From assembly GCA_033297205.1 (NCBI GenBank), contig MU859260.1:1-63915 (forward strand): 63,915 bases of DNA, in the 5' to 3' direction. Source of the DNA: Pseudoneurospora amorphoporcata. Lineage: Eukaryota; Ascomycota; Sordariomycetes; Sordariales; Sordariaceae. The notes under the pieces are model-generated. The model ran no database searches and was not told the DNA's origin. It saw only the letters and a list, made by a program, of their open reading frames with translations. Below are positions 10,283 through 21,500 of the stretch, in pieces; the stretch's first letter is position 1; each line of letters begins with the position of its first letter. Made by a program: the position numbers and the translations under genes.

Positions 10283-13218
10283 ATGAGCGCACAGCTTCGC
10301 GCTGCCGGGGCTCTGGGCCCCGTCGCCCGCCGTGTTACTCTCCGAGCTATTCGTCCGTACCATAGCCAGCTTCCCACCGGTGGCCTTCAACGAACTGAGC
10401 ATGCCTCGCGAGCATTGCGGCGCTCGATGCGCTTCCCCGCCAACTCCTATCACAACGCCGTCATTGTCCGGAATGCTTCCTTCATCCGCCTTCTCCCTAA
10501 GCTTGCCCTCAAGTTTGCGCGCATCCCTGCCTTGTTCGGCACCGTGATGATTGGAGGCGTCGCATGGATCCAGTATCAGGCCATCCGTAAGCAACTTACT
10601 GCCTCGAGTCTGCTGGTAGCCCGCTAACAGACAAACAGAGGTGAGCAACTCGGCCCATGAAGTCTTCGGCAACGTGAAGAATACCGTCACCACAACCGCC
10701 TCCGGTCTATGGGGCAGCGCCGTCGATATTGCCGAACAGACCAAGCGAGGTTGGGATAACACAAAGGACGAATTAGAGCTGCCTGAATGGCTAGGGAACC
10801 TCTTCAAATCAGGGGGCGGCCCAGAAGGTGGAAACAACAATAGTTCCGGACCTGGAGGACCCGAACCCCCTAAGAAAGCAAGGATGGGCGCCGCCGTTGG
10901 TGCTTCAGCAGCTGCTTATGGTTACGATGATGCGGCCGAGGAGGACGACCGGACTCCTGAGGAGATCTCCAAGGACGATCAGATGATGTATATGACCAAG
11001 ATGATGATCGAGATTCGGAACCTACTCCAGAAGGTTGGCCAGTCAAGCACGGTCACCTTGCCCTCCATCGTTGTCATCGGATCTCAGTCGTCAGGAAAGA
11101 GCTCCGTTCTCGAAGCTATTGTTGGCCATGAGTTCCTGCCCAAGGGCAACAACATGATCACTCGCCGACCGATCGAGTTAACGCTGGTGAACGACCCCAA
11201 GGTCAGCGCCGACTACGCTGAATTCCCGGACCTCGGTCTTCACAGAATTACCGACTTCTCCCTGGTCCAAAAGAACCTTACCGAGCTTAACCAGTCCGTC
11301 CCCGAACACCAGTGTGTCTCCGACGACCCAATCCGTCTAACCATCCACTCGCCCCGAGTTCCCGACCTGTCTTTGATCGATCTGCCCGGATACATCCAGG
11401 TTGCTGGAGAGAACCAACCTCGGGAGCTCAGGCGCAAAATTTCGGAGCTTTGCGACAAGTATATCCGAGGACCCAACATCATTCTCGCCATTTCCGCCGC
11501 CGATGTCGATTTGGCCAACTCGACCGCCTTGCAGGCAAGCCGTAGGGTTGACCCCAGGGGAGAGCGGACGATTGGTGTCATAACCAAAATGGATTTGGTT
11601 GATCCGGAAAAGGGTGCTGCAATTCTGAGCGACAAGCAGTATCCTCTACGCCTAGGTTATGTCGGTGTGATTTCCAGGGCTCCTCAGCAAACAGGGCTGT
11701 TCAAGCGGGATACCGGTGCTCTCCTGAGACAGATCAGCAAGAACGAGAAGTCTTACTTCAGCACTCATCCTGAATTTGGCCCAGACTCTGGTGCCAACAT
11801 CGGCACCGTAACACTACGCAAGAAGCTCATGCACGTCCTGGAACAGCAGATGTCATCGAAGCTACAGGATACAACAGCTGCCATTCAGCGCGAGCTCGAA
11901 GAGACTTCCTACCAGTTCAAGGTTCAGTATAACGAGGAGCCCATGACAGCCGAGGCATACCTTGCCGCGAGCCTAGACGATTTCAAGCATGCCTTTAAGA
12001 GGTTTGCTTCCAGCTTTGGCCGTCCTCAGATGCAACAATTGCTGAAGGAGGCCCTCGACCAGCGGGTTCTCGATCAGTTAGCAGCCAAGTACTGGAACAA
12101 GCCCATCGAGGATCTCTCACCTGCTCCTTTTGAGCCGGAGAATATCGCCGATCTTTCCAAGGCCGACCCCAACTCACAGTTCTGGCATATGCAGCTTGAT
12201 ACCGCAACCTCGGCATTGACCCGGCTGGGTGTCGGTCGCTTGGCTGCTACCGTGGTCGCCAACGCTATCCAGGCCAACGTTGACAAGCTCGTTAACAAGT
12301 CGACCTTCGCCAAGCACCCCTCTGCGCGCCAGGTCATCAACGAAGCTGCCGCCACCGTCCTCGCCGATCGCTCATACACCACCAGCGATGGTATCGAGTT
12401 CTCTCTCAAGCCTTACAAGTATGAAGTGGATATCCAGCCACAGGAGTGGTCGCAAGGACGGGACCACGTTGCTGGTGTCCTCAAGATGGAACTGGACCAG
12501 TGCCAGAGGGCCATGGGAAGCCTGGAAAATTCCGTCGGAGGCAAGAGGAAGCTGAAGGAGGTCATGAACTTTGTCGACAAGGCTCGCAAGGGTGAGATTG
12601 TTGTCGAAGGAGAAACCAGGAACGGCGCCGGCGGATTCAGCGCTGCTTTACTCCAGAAGGGTATGTTTCTCCCCCCCTCCCTTTTCACCTGATTTGACAC
12701 ATCATCTAACAAACATCTCAAACCCAGGCCGCGAAGCCGTCTTCCTCCGCGACCGCGCCGACATCATCAACATGCGCATCATGGCCGTCAAGTCGCGCCA
12801 GTGTAAGTCTCTCGAGAACAAGTACTACTGCCCTGAAGTCTTCCTCGACGCCGTCGCCACCAAGCTCACCCAGACCTCCGTGTTGTTCCTCAACGTCGAG
12901 ATGCTCAACGACTTTTACGCCCGCTTCCCGCGCGAGGTCGAGTCCAAGCTGGGCGAGCAGATGCTCGGCGGTGGGCTCGAGCGCTTCGCTTCCGAGGACC
13001 CCCGCATCCGGAGACACCTGGATCTGATCCGCCGCAAGGAGCTCCTCGAGCTGGTGCTGTCCAAGATTGAGGGGCTCAGGAGGTTCAACAGGAGCGATGA
13101 TGATGTTGATTCTCATAACTATCATGGGCATGGGCATAGGGCGTATAATGGGAACTTGGGCAAGAAGAACTCGTCGAGAGAGGGGTCGGGGTCTTCGAGG
13201 GGGAGGTTTGGGTTTTAA
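10283..13218 (+). CDS. mgm1: mitochondrial dynamin-like GTPase MGM1/OPA1
   Basis: Inner-membrane dynamin that drives inner-membrane fusion and cristae maintenance. Exons 10283-10586, 10639-12660 and 12728-13218; the product is 938 residues. An Arg-rich presequence (residues 1-~60) is followed by a membrane anchor (IPALFGTVMIGGVAWIQY, about 80-98). A small-residue stretch GAAVGASAAAYGY near 185-197 is a candidate second segment cut by rhomboid protease, giving long and short forms. The GTPase domain has GSQSSGKSS (about 250), DLPG and TKMD; the middle domain and GTPase effector domain fill the rest, with the RFPREVESKLGEQM block in exon 3. The basic Gly/Arg/Ser tail after the effector domain is variable. 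An upstream in-frame ATG at 10241 would add 14 residues; 10283 gives the cleaner presequence. Confidence 0.95.
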
Positions 13219-13880
13219 GCAGGTAGAGTGTGATGGGTGGGAAAAGGAGGGTAGGGCGTGAAGTTGACTCTAGAAGAGAGAAGAAGGAAGAAACCAACAG
13301 ATTTCTTGCTGCAAGTATTGGGAGGATTCTGTCTATAGGCCAGTCAGTACGGAAGGGATCGGAGGTAGAAGGGCGTTTGTGTGCTTGAGAACATTTTTGA
13401 TTAGGTTCCTTGGTCGGGGGTTTTGTCAATTATTCGCATGGAGGAAGCGAGTTGGTCTTGTTACTACTGGTGTTTGCTAAAGGCGGGCAGGCAGGCAAAT
13501 CTGGGAATTGATTAGCGTCGTCATATCCAGAAAGGGTGTTTCATATACTAGTCTACTCAGTTCAGTTTCATCCGGTTGTTCACATTACCTATTCTTGCCT
13601 CACTAATGGACGAAGAAATGAGAGAATAACATGATCACTGTGTACTGAGATGGGACTTGGATCACGTTAAGTACAGTACGTTGTAGGAACGCTTCTTGTT
13701 TGATATCAACAAGTCCTCTAGGCTTTCTTTCCTTTGCCTCTTCTCGCTTGCTAAATAAACACGCGGTGGTAAAATACCCAACCAAACCACCATCGTCACG
13801 AAAAACCTCATACCCCTTTTTCAATATCTTATCACCAAAAAACCTCCCGTCCATTATCAACATATCATCCCATCTTTAAA
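13219..13880. other. convergent gap between MGM1 and ZRG17
   Basis: Facing 3' ends. No protein, RNA gene or repeat was recognised. Confidence 0.5.
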
Positions 13881-15732
13881 TTACGTAGAATCATTACTCA
13901 TCTGCACTGTAACCTCCCACCTCAAATTCGACCCCCTTCCATACCCCTCACCCAGCCGATTCTGCACCAACCTCGCCAACCTGCTCCTCAGTTGCGCCAG
14001 GGCGCCATCATCCATGCTCTTGGTAGCCAGACAGACCTTCAGGTTGGCCATAGCCAGGCCGTAGTGCACTTGCCAGAACTGAGCCTCCTCGACGCGCTTG
14101 ATTTGGGGTTCGGATTCGATCTCGCGGACGACGGCCGAGACTTGGCTGTTGTTACTGCTTTCTGTCCCTGAACCGTCCGTCTTCTTATCCATGGCAGACG
14201 AGGAAGAGGATGATGGTGCAGATGGCATATCTCTTGGCCCAGAGTAACTCATCAACAACATCAGCCCCTGGGCAATCGCCAGCCGGGTGCCCAACACAAA
14301 CATGCTGACGGCTATCGACGCGCAGATAAGCCGGTCGAGCCAGACAAAGTACGAGACACTGAGTAGCGGGAGGAGCAGCATGACGCAGGCGAAGAACATG
14401 GTCAGCAGGTGGAATGGGTTGGACAGAATGCCTGCGTGCGGCAGGAGCTTGCGCAGGTACGGGAGGGGCACGCGCATAACGCGGCCGATGCGGCTGTGGT
14501 TGCGCAGGCCATAGGCGCTGATCAGCGTGCTGAGAATGGCAGCTAAGCTGGCGAAATCGACGGCGCCGGCCGAGACCCGCGGGGTAGTGACGTCGTGGGC
14601 ATGAATGTGCGCTATCGGTGTCGAAGGGGCCATGCTCGCGCTCATGTCGTCCAGGGTATCGGGTAAAGGGTGGTGAGGTGCATGTTCGCCTACATTTTCC
14701 AAAGCATGCTTGATGTTGTGCGAGAGCAGGTCGAAGCCGCCGAACACGAGGAAGACGGACATGGCAAAGCCGGCCAGGACCTCGGCGCGCTGAAGACCAA
14801 AGGGGTGTCGGATGCTGGAGCGACGCCAGACTTCAAAATTGCCGAGGACGTCGACGGCGACGCAGACGGCGGCGGAACCAACGTCAAAGGCGACCAGATG
14901 CGAGAGGGCAGTCATGGCGAGCGAGCCCTCGGCGCTAAGGAAGACATAACCGGCTATAGCGGCGTGGCAGCAGCACCACCAGAAGCGCATGCGCTGGAGG
15001 TTCTGCATGCTATGCCATGCTTCCCTGAGGTTCGGAATAGGGAGGGATGCGGGGAGAACGGGCGGTGGGCGCGGTGGGGGTTCCTGAAAGAAGGAATGCT
15101 GGGCGCTAATGGAGGAGTGTTTGTATCGATGGCCGCGGCGTTGACCGATATTCTGAGGAGAATCACCATTAACAAAAAGGAGACACAGGCGGGGCAGCAA
15201 CGAAACATACAGATTTCACGGGACCCGAAGATATGACCTGGGTCTGGAAGTTGAAGGGGTTCTTTGGCGGCGCATTGAACTCTCCCGTGGTGGGAGACGC
15301 AGACCCGTCCTGGGTCGCCATTGCAAAGGGACTGGGGTCGGGCGATGGGGACCGCAGAAGGCTCAGGTTCGCGTGATCGGGATGAAGGAAGGTGTCGGAC
15401 GAGAAGGTTGTTGATCGCGGGGAGATGGGGGGATTGTAGGTTGGCGAAAGCAAGAGGCCTTGGCTATTGCGTCTGCTGTGTTTGTCCTGTGACGGGGACT
15501 GTGACGGAGATGAGGGCGATGGAGCGGCTAGACTGTTGGAGCCAGTATCATCCCGGTCGCGATCGTCGAGGGCCAAAGAGATGACGGTGGTCTTGATAGC
15601 GTCGCAACCGCTATGATTGTTATCGTGACGCCAGCTGTTCCTCGGGGCGCCTCTAGCGTCGTCTCCGTGATGATCGTCGTCCGCAGCAGGGTAAACAATT
15701 GCCGGCGCAATGACGGTCGGGCCAGTCGCCAT
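13881..15732 (-). CDS. zrg17: ZRG17-type zinc transporter (cation diffusion facilitator)
   Basis: Cation diffusion facilitator of the ZRG17/Cis4 branch, which pairs with MSC2 to move zinc into the ER. Exons 15732-15211 and 15152-13881 around a 58-base intron (GTATGT..CAG); 597 residues with this start. The N-terminal ~200 residues are Pro/Ser/Asp/His-rich and disordered. The membrane part begins at FWWCCCHAAIAGYVFLSAEG and includes FDVGSAAVCVAVDVL, the HPFGLQRAEVLAGFAMSVFL block and later hydrophobic helices; the C-terminal domain (FWQVHYGLAMANLKVCLA) is cytosolic. The usual HxxxD zinc pair is degenerate in the transmembrane helices, as known for the ZRG17 half of the heteromer. An open frame from 16036 (starting MNSTPSTSGQ) looks coding and overlaps in another frame, so a further 5' exon may exist, but I found no convincing splice pair. 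Confidence 0.88.
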
Positions 15733-17110
15733 GTGCCTGTTCGGTGGATTGTGATGGATGGCGGTTGACAGAGCCGTGGATGTTGGCCGTCGCCGTGGCC
15801 GTAGCCGTGTCTACCGCGGTGGCGCTACCGGAGTCATTGACCAGCAGCGCCAGGGGCAGAGGTGGAGGGCCACAAGACGGAGTGGAGGCGGGCTTGGTGA
15901 AAGTGGACCGCCGAGTCAGGGGTGAGCGGCCGTTGTAGTCGGCATTGGGCTTAGCGCCAGTGTGGAGCTCCATCGGTCTTTGTTTAGGTTGTCTTGATCT
16001 TTTCACCTGCCCGGACGTGGAAGGTGTGGAATTCATAACGATAACTAGGTATCATGGGAAGAGGTTGTTGAATGTTGACTTATTATCTTGAAGTGTTTTC
16101 TAACCCGACAAGATTCCCTCCGATGTCACACCCCCGTCCCTCCCTGCATGTTTTCTTGTGCTTCTCAAAACAGACTGTTGGCAGTCGTTACCATACCACA
16201 TTCATCACAAAGGGGTAGGTCGGGACTGCCATTGATCAACCAGCAAGGTCCAGGGACCGATTGCCTGCCGTGACGAAGGACGGGAAAACCTCAATTCCAA
16301 CGACTGTGGGGACAAGTGGTAGAAGTGGAATCGAGCTGATGAAACCCCGATCCCCCCCAAACCTAAAAAAGTCCCCCTGTCGATGGTCGCGGGCGGTGGC
16401 CGCGGTGGTGATGCGACTGATGGTTTGATTGGTAGCTTCGAGCGCCTTGGACGCGACTTCCACTTGACGACTGAGGAATTGACTTTTCCCTTCCTTTGCT
16501 GTTTTCCCAGTTTATCAGAAAGGACAGCCTAGTCTGTGGCCGGCGCATTACCCCTCAAAACCGACGCTGTGTTCTTGGAACAGAGGCCCGTTCCAGTATT
16601 CGATTCGGAGATCAACAGTGAAAATACGACTTGCGACAGACCAGGTGTTCAAACTCGACTTCGATCTTCCTCGCCGATTCCGAGCCATCGCACATCCACG
16701 AAGCCACATTCGAGATACACGATATCCCCGTCCTCAATTGCCGGTAGATCTGAGGCAGAATATCAGGAAATAGTGCCCCTAAGCAGCCTCGCCGGCTTTC
16801 GATCGATTCGATTGCGGCCAGCCCTTCCATCCAATTCGACAGGAAATTCAAACCCCCATCTACCATATACATACGCAATACCAATCCGTCACCAGGGCAT
16901 AACAATATCGAACCAACTCTCAACCCAGACAGACGGTTTCACGGTCAACACAGGGCGGGGGGTGTGTGCGCCCCTGTCCGGACCGATAAGAGACGGCGCA
17001 AAGACATTGTCTGAGCGAACCTTATCCCCGGATCCATCTTCCCCACGTCCGAGCAACCAGGTTCTCGGTTGTCAAACCCCGATAGATAGACAAGCCGCAT
17101 CACCCTGGCA
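15733..17110. other. divergent ZRG17 / 17111-gene interval
   Basis: The minus-strand frame 16036-15653 could be a further first exon of ZRG17. The rest is leader and promoter sequence. The plus-strand open frame 16536-17507 overlaps the real gene at 17111 in another frame and shows no family resemblance, so it is not called. Confidence 0.4.
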
Positions 17111-18505
17111 ATGGACCAGCCGATATCCGAACCTGCGGGTCCAGCTGCCGCGGCCGACGTCACCCCGAATCGCCCATCTGCAGTCGTGCGGAAGCGGAGT
17201 AATTCCGGCACAGGCGGACTGCTGTCTCGGTTTCCCTTCATGCGCGCCTCGAGCGACCAGCATAGGCCTCGCGCGCGCCGTGGGACGAACGAGAACGATT
17301 CGAAGCCGTCCGCTTCCCCAACCCCGTCACCGACCACCTCGCCTCCAATACCATCATTTCGTACGATCCCGTCCGCATCGAACACTAATACCGGGAACAG
17401 CGGGGCTGGCAGTGGTGTATATGCTCCCGCACCTCCGCTTTCACATGCGGCCCTTCATCAACAAACAATACTGCAACAGAAAACGAGGCGACGTAGGGGG
17501 TCGCTGAGGAAGGTTGCTCTGTTGGGACGAGGGGCTCAGCGAGAAAGGCGGGAGAGCTACCCGCTCAGCATCAACACACAGTTCGAGGTGGATCGTTCCA
17601 ATGAGAACATTGCGCGTGCTTCCGGCTCGGGAAGCATCATCACATCAAGTCCAGGCTCCATTATCAAGGAAAATAGTAGGAACGGCGGCTTTGGACTGGG
17701 CATCTCGGGCATTTCGTCCCGGCCCAGTGCCAGCATGGAAGAGTCGCATCTTGAAGGGACATATACGGCCAAGGGCACGAGCAGCCGCAGCAACATCACA
17801 ACACCCACTATGATGAGCAATGGCACCGATGACCCGACAATGACGAGCCCCACCATCAGCTACACCACCACCGACGACGAGGACGCCCTCCACATGGCCA
17901 GCTCTAGGGGCCCAGGTGTCATGCCGTCTCTCTCCCGTTCCTCTACCAACTCCTCCGTCAGCAGCCTCAGCCTCCTCCACCCCGCCCGGGCATCCATCTC
18001 CTCTCCAACTTCCGACTCCTACTTCCCGACTATGCCTCCCAATCGTCCTACACGCGGCCCCCTGAACACATCCGGTAGCAACGGTACCAGTTCAGCTACC
18101 GCCACCTCGAATTCAATCCAAGGCCGCCGCCGCAGCTCCATCCAACAACAACGAGCCAAGTCCCCCCTAAGCCTGACGACACCAATGCCTCCCCAGGAAG
18201 CGGTTTCCGACTTTGACTACTACGACGACTACAGCGACACCGAGTTCTGGGGCTGGATTATTTTGTTGTGCACGTGGATCACGTTCGTGATCGGGATGGG
18301 CTCATGCTTCGGCGTGTGGAGTTGGGCGTGGGACGTGGGGACGACGCCCTACGCGCCGCCTGAGTTCGAGGACGACCCGACGCTGCCGATTGTCGGGTAC
18401 TATCCTGCGCTGTTTGTGTTGACGTGGATGATGGTGTGGGTGTGGGTGTCGGTGAGCTGGGTGGGGATGAAGTATTTTAGGCATGCGAGGGTTGGGGGAG
18501 ACTGA
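17111..18505 (+). CDS. Ser/Thr-rich protein with C-terminal membrane hairpin, unknown function
   Basis: I do not recognise a named family. The 464-residue frame is unspliced. Residues 1-~375 are Ser/Thr/Pro-rich and predicted disordered, with a basic patch (KTRRRRGSLRKV, near 124) and a few RRxS-type sites that could be phosphorylated. The last ~85 residues are different: acidic DFDYYDDYSDTEFWG, then hydrophobic WIILLCTWITFVIGMGSCFG, a Trp-rich loop, and a second hydrophobic segment ALFVLTWMMVWVWVSVSWVG, ending in a short basic tail. That makes a two-span membrane anchor with a long soluble N-terminus, probably cytosolic. Codon use and the conserved-looking end argue for a real gene. It is divergent from ZRG17. 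A distant link to PIG-P was considered but is not supported. Confidence 0.75.
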   Translation: MDQPISEPAGPAAAADVTPNRPSAVVRKRSNSGTGGLLSRFPFMRASSDQHRPRARRGTNENDSKPSASPTPSPTTSPPIPSFRTIPSASNTNTGNSGAGSGVYAPAPPLSHAALHQQTILQQKTRRRRGSLRKVALLGRGAQRERRESYPLSINTQFEVDRSNENIARASGSGSIITSSPGSIIKENSRNGGFGLGISGISSRPSASMEESHLEGTYTAKGTSSRSNITTPTMMSNGTDDPTMTSPTISYTTTDDEDALHMASSRGPGVMPSLSRSSTNSSVSSLSLLHPARASISSPTSDSYFPTMPPNRPTRGPLNTSGSNGTSSATATSNSIQGRRRSSIQQQRAKSPLSLTTPMPPQEAVSDFDYYDDYSDTEFWGWIILLCTWITFVIGMGSCFGVWSWAWDVGTTPYAPPEFEDDPTLPIVGYYPALFVLTWMMVWVWVSVSWVGMKYFRHARVGGD

Positions 18506-21500
18506 GAAGGAAGGGGGGGTTCAAACCCGTTGTGGAGGGTGGTTGAGGTGAAAGAAAATTTTTGGATAGAGGGTCAGGGGAGAGGTTGAAACGTGTTGTG
18601 ATAATGGAAATGCCGAGAGATAGAATTTAATGTCTATTGTTTACTTTTGCATGTCTATGAAAAAGGGGTCGATTACTTGGCCCCATGTACGCCTCTTTAA
18701 CGCCTTCTACATTGACGAGTATGTGGTAAGAACTTAAACATCCCAGACTTTCAACACCTTTTTCCTTTGAACACCACCTCAAAGTTTCCCCGAGGCGTTT
18801 TTTATCCCGCTTTTGTCTGTGGTTCTAGATCCTAACCCTCAAATTTAAAGGCCACGTGTGGCCGGAAACGTGGCCATCATCTCATTTCATTTCGACCCTG
18901 CGGTTCAATTCGGGACAATGGGTACAACAGAGGACAGACACGGTTTCGCCATTGGCGCACACGGCTCTGCGCAACTTCGCCGTTCAGGTTCGGAGGGACA
19001 GTGGGCTGAACGAAGAAAATAGCATGGAAGGAAAGAACAATAAAAAGAACATTCTCTGAGAACATGGCTTGGGAGATAATCTCGGTATCTTCCATTGAGT
19101 GCTGTTAGTGTGCCGGTTACGGCTGAGTCGAGGTCTGGAAGTGTACACACACAATGACAGAGTACATAACAGACCGATTGAAAGGCAAGGAGTGACAGAC
19201 AAGGCAACCATGTTGGAGGCGGACGGGCAAAGTATCGTTCATGATGATTGATTGGGGATTTTGTGTTCATCGGTTGTCTTGGATTCTTTTATTTTCATGG
19301 GGACAACATGACAAACAGGGGGGCAGACGTATACCGGAGAGAGTGTTGGATCATCATGCCGCGTTGCGGTATCCAACAACAGCGCTGGTCAACCGGGAGG
19401 GTAAAATAGCACGAGAGGGAGCGCGCATGGCGAAGGGGTTAAGGGAAAAAAAAAGAAAAAAAAGAAAAAACTGTACGAGTGACCCAAAAGAGGACACCAT
19501 CTTTGACACGTTCGAATGCGTTCTTACGGACTTTCTGTTCCTTGTCGTTCATTGTGTCACAGCATACCTACAGCTCATCTCCCGAGACCAATACCATGGT
19601 TTGTCGGCGTATCCTCTATATGTTAATAGCAGCTGAGCCCGGATTGCGTGCGTGTAGGGGGTTAGTGCATTTCGCGGGCGGACCGCATACAAAACCCCGC
19701 ACGCACTAACCAAATGTTAACGCACGGTCCAAAAGTGCACTTTTCGCCGGCAAAATAATTGTTAGTCCTAACTGAATTTCGCGCTTTTTCTTATTAGTGT
19801 ACTCCGTTCATGAATACGATACCACAACAGCAAGTCCAATCCCAGGATCCAGCCTATTATTACCTTGGGAAGGGTGAGGCCAGCTTGCCTGGCCTCCCCG
19901 AACACTGGTTGCATATTGCCGGTGTTGTCGTTCCTCCCTCGATCATCGATTGCTTGTAGAGATAATGTTGTAATCAAAAGCCCCTATCGTTACGATGGCG
20001 TGATCGATCATCAGGGCCTTTTGGCAAGGTAGGATTTCCGGGGCCCCTATATCTTACTATATCCCGGGTAAGTAGGGATATGTCCTTCGAGGCACTATGA
20101 TGGGCAGTCAGGTCAGGTCCAGTGTCTTGCATCGGGCGAGGTTGATGTCGAGGTCGAACTGAACTCATCGTGGTCATCAAGGTGTCTCGTTACCTATGTG
20201 TTTTGGCAACCCGTAACCGAGCCGGAGCACATCATGCAATTTCTAGAAGGGTCGAGGAATTGGTACTTTCGGAAACACAACTTAGAAGCGATCGACATCA
20301 CCTTGGGTAGGCATGTCAATCTTCAGGGAAGCCCCCAAGCCACCCCAAGCCAAGCATATCTCGCCAAGCCTTCGGGTCGTAACGAAGGTTTCGTTGTGAC
20401 TGAAATATTCGTGCAACTATTCAGTTTACGGTTATGTATCCAAACCGTCGTTGTCCATACCTTCGAAAAGAATTATTCCATTTTCAGACGAAGACAAAAT
20501 AAGCGCGCTTGACGAGGAGGCTTCAACTAACTGACATTCCACTTGCCCGTATTTCTTTTTCTGGTCTTGACGTTCTTGACTGCAAGGGCGACTAAAATTG
20601 AAGGCGGTTGCGGTTGCGTCTGGTAGGATTTCAGTCAGAAAGACATGCTGAGTTGACCAATGACATCCGTCATCAACTTTACGAAAAAGTTAAGCGCTCG
20701 CGCTTGCATCCTTCCCCTCTGCCATGTGGGAAAAGGCATGTTAAATGCTTGGGCTTTTTTTCTTGGCCGTTTCTTTCTTCTGGCGGCAGTCTCAGCCCTG
20801 GCCGGGAACCCAGTGCGACTTTCTTTTCTCGTTTGAAGTTCGGCTTTGGAGATTTGAGCCGGGCAAGCGCTGGAGGCGTACCTTACCTATTGGGTTCGAA
20901 AATACAAATTCGTCAGGCCGTTAGTTCAGTTCTGATCCTTGATGGCTGCTGCTGTGTGGTCCGATGAGAATATGTATGGGATGCCCGGTGAGGTGACGGG
21001 GACCGGGGAAGTGATGGTCCTGTCGAAAATGACGGAACATGGAAGTCGGTACGAATGCGTTCGAAGATTTGTAAAGGGCGTGTCCGATACACCAGTAAAT
21101 AGCTTCAGTAACATGAAACCTAGTAGACTTGCCAAGTCCCAATTCACAAGCTGCCTTTCCTTGCCAAAACATGCCCAGGGCTTGTGAATGTAGGGAAATC
21201 TCCGAACTGTTGGTGCTCGTCCTCATGGGGTTATTGAAGCAGAATTTCTTATTCTTGGTTGAAATTCATTTCGAATGCTTGTTGTGGATGGATGGGGGGA
21301 ATGCCAAGATCACCTGAGTGTGCAGCTCCGATGCTGATGCAGACTATCACATCGGCACCGGCACTCTTTGCTGTGAGGGGACCTTGGGGACATGTTTCAT
21401 GAAGAGGGGAAGATTCCCTCACACCCACCGCACCGAAAATGACGAGAGCCGCTTCTCGAGTCGATGAGCCTTGATGCATAACGAACATATCCGGGAGAGG

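Noticed and set aside
16536..17507. 323-codon plus-strand frame overlapping the 17111 gene
   Set aside because: Out of frame with the gene whose membrane end is clearly coding; composition is Arg/Pro/Ser-rich as expected for a shadow frame.
18245..18490. PIG-P (GPI-GlcNAc transferase subunit) assignment for the membrane hairpin
   Set aside because: Two helices and a YYP are shared, but the conserved spacing and flanking residues of PIG-P are absent.
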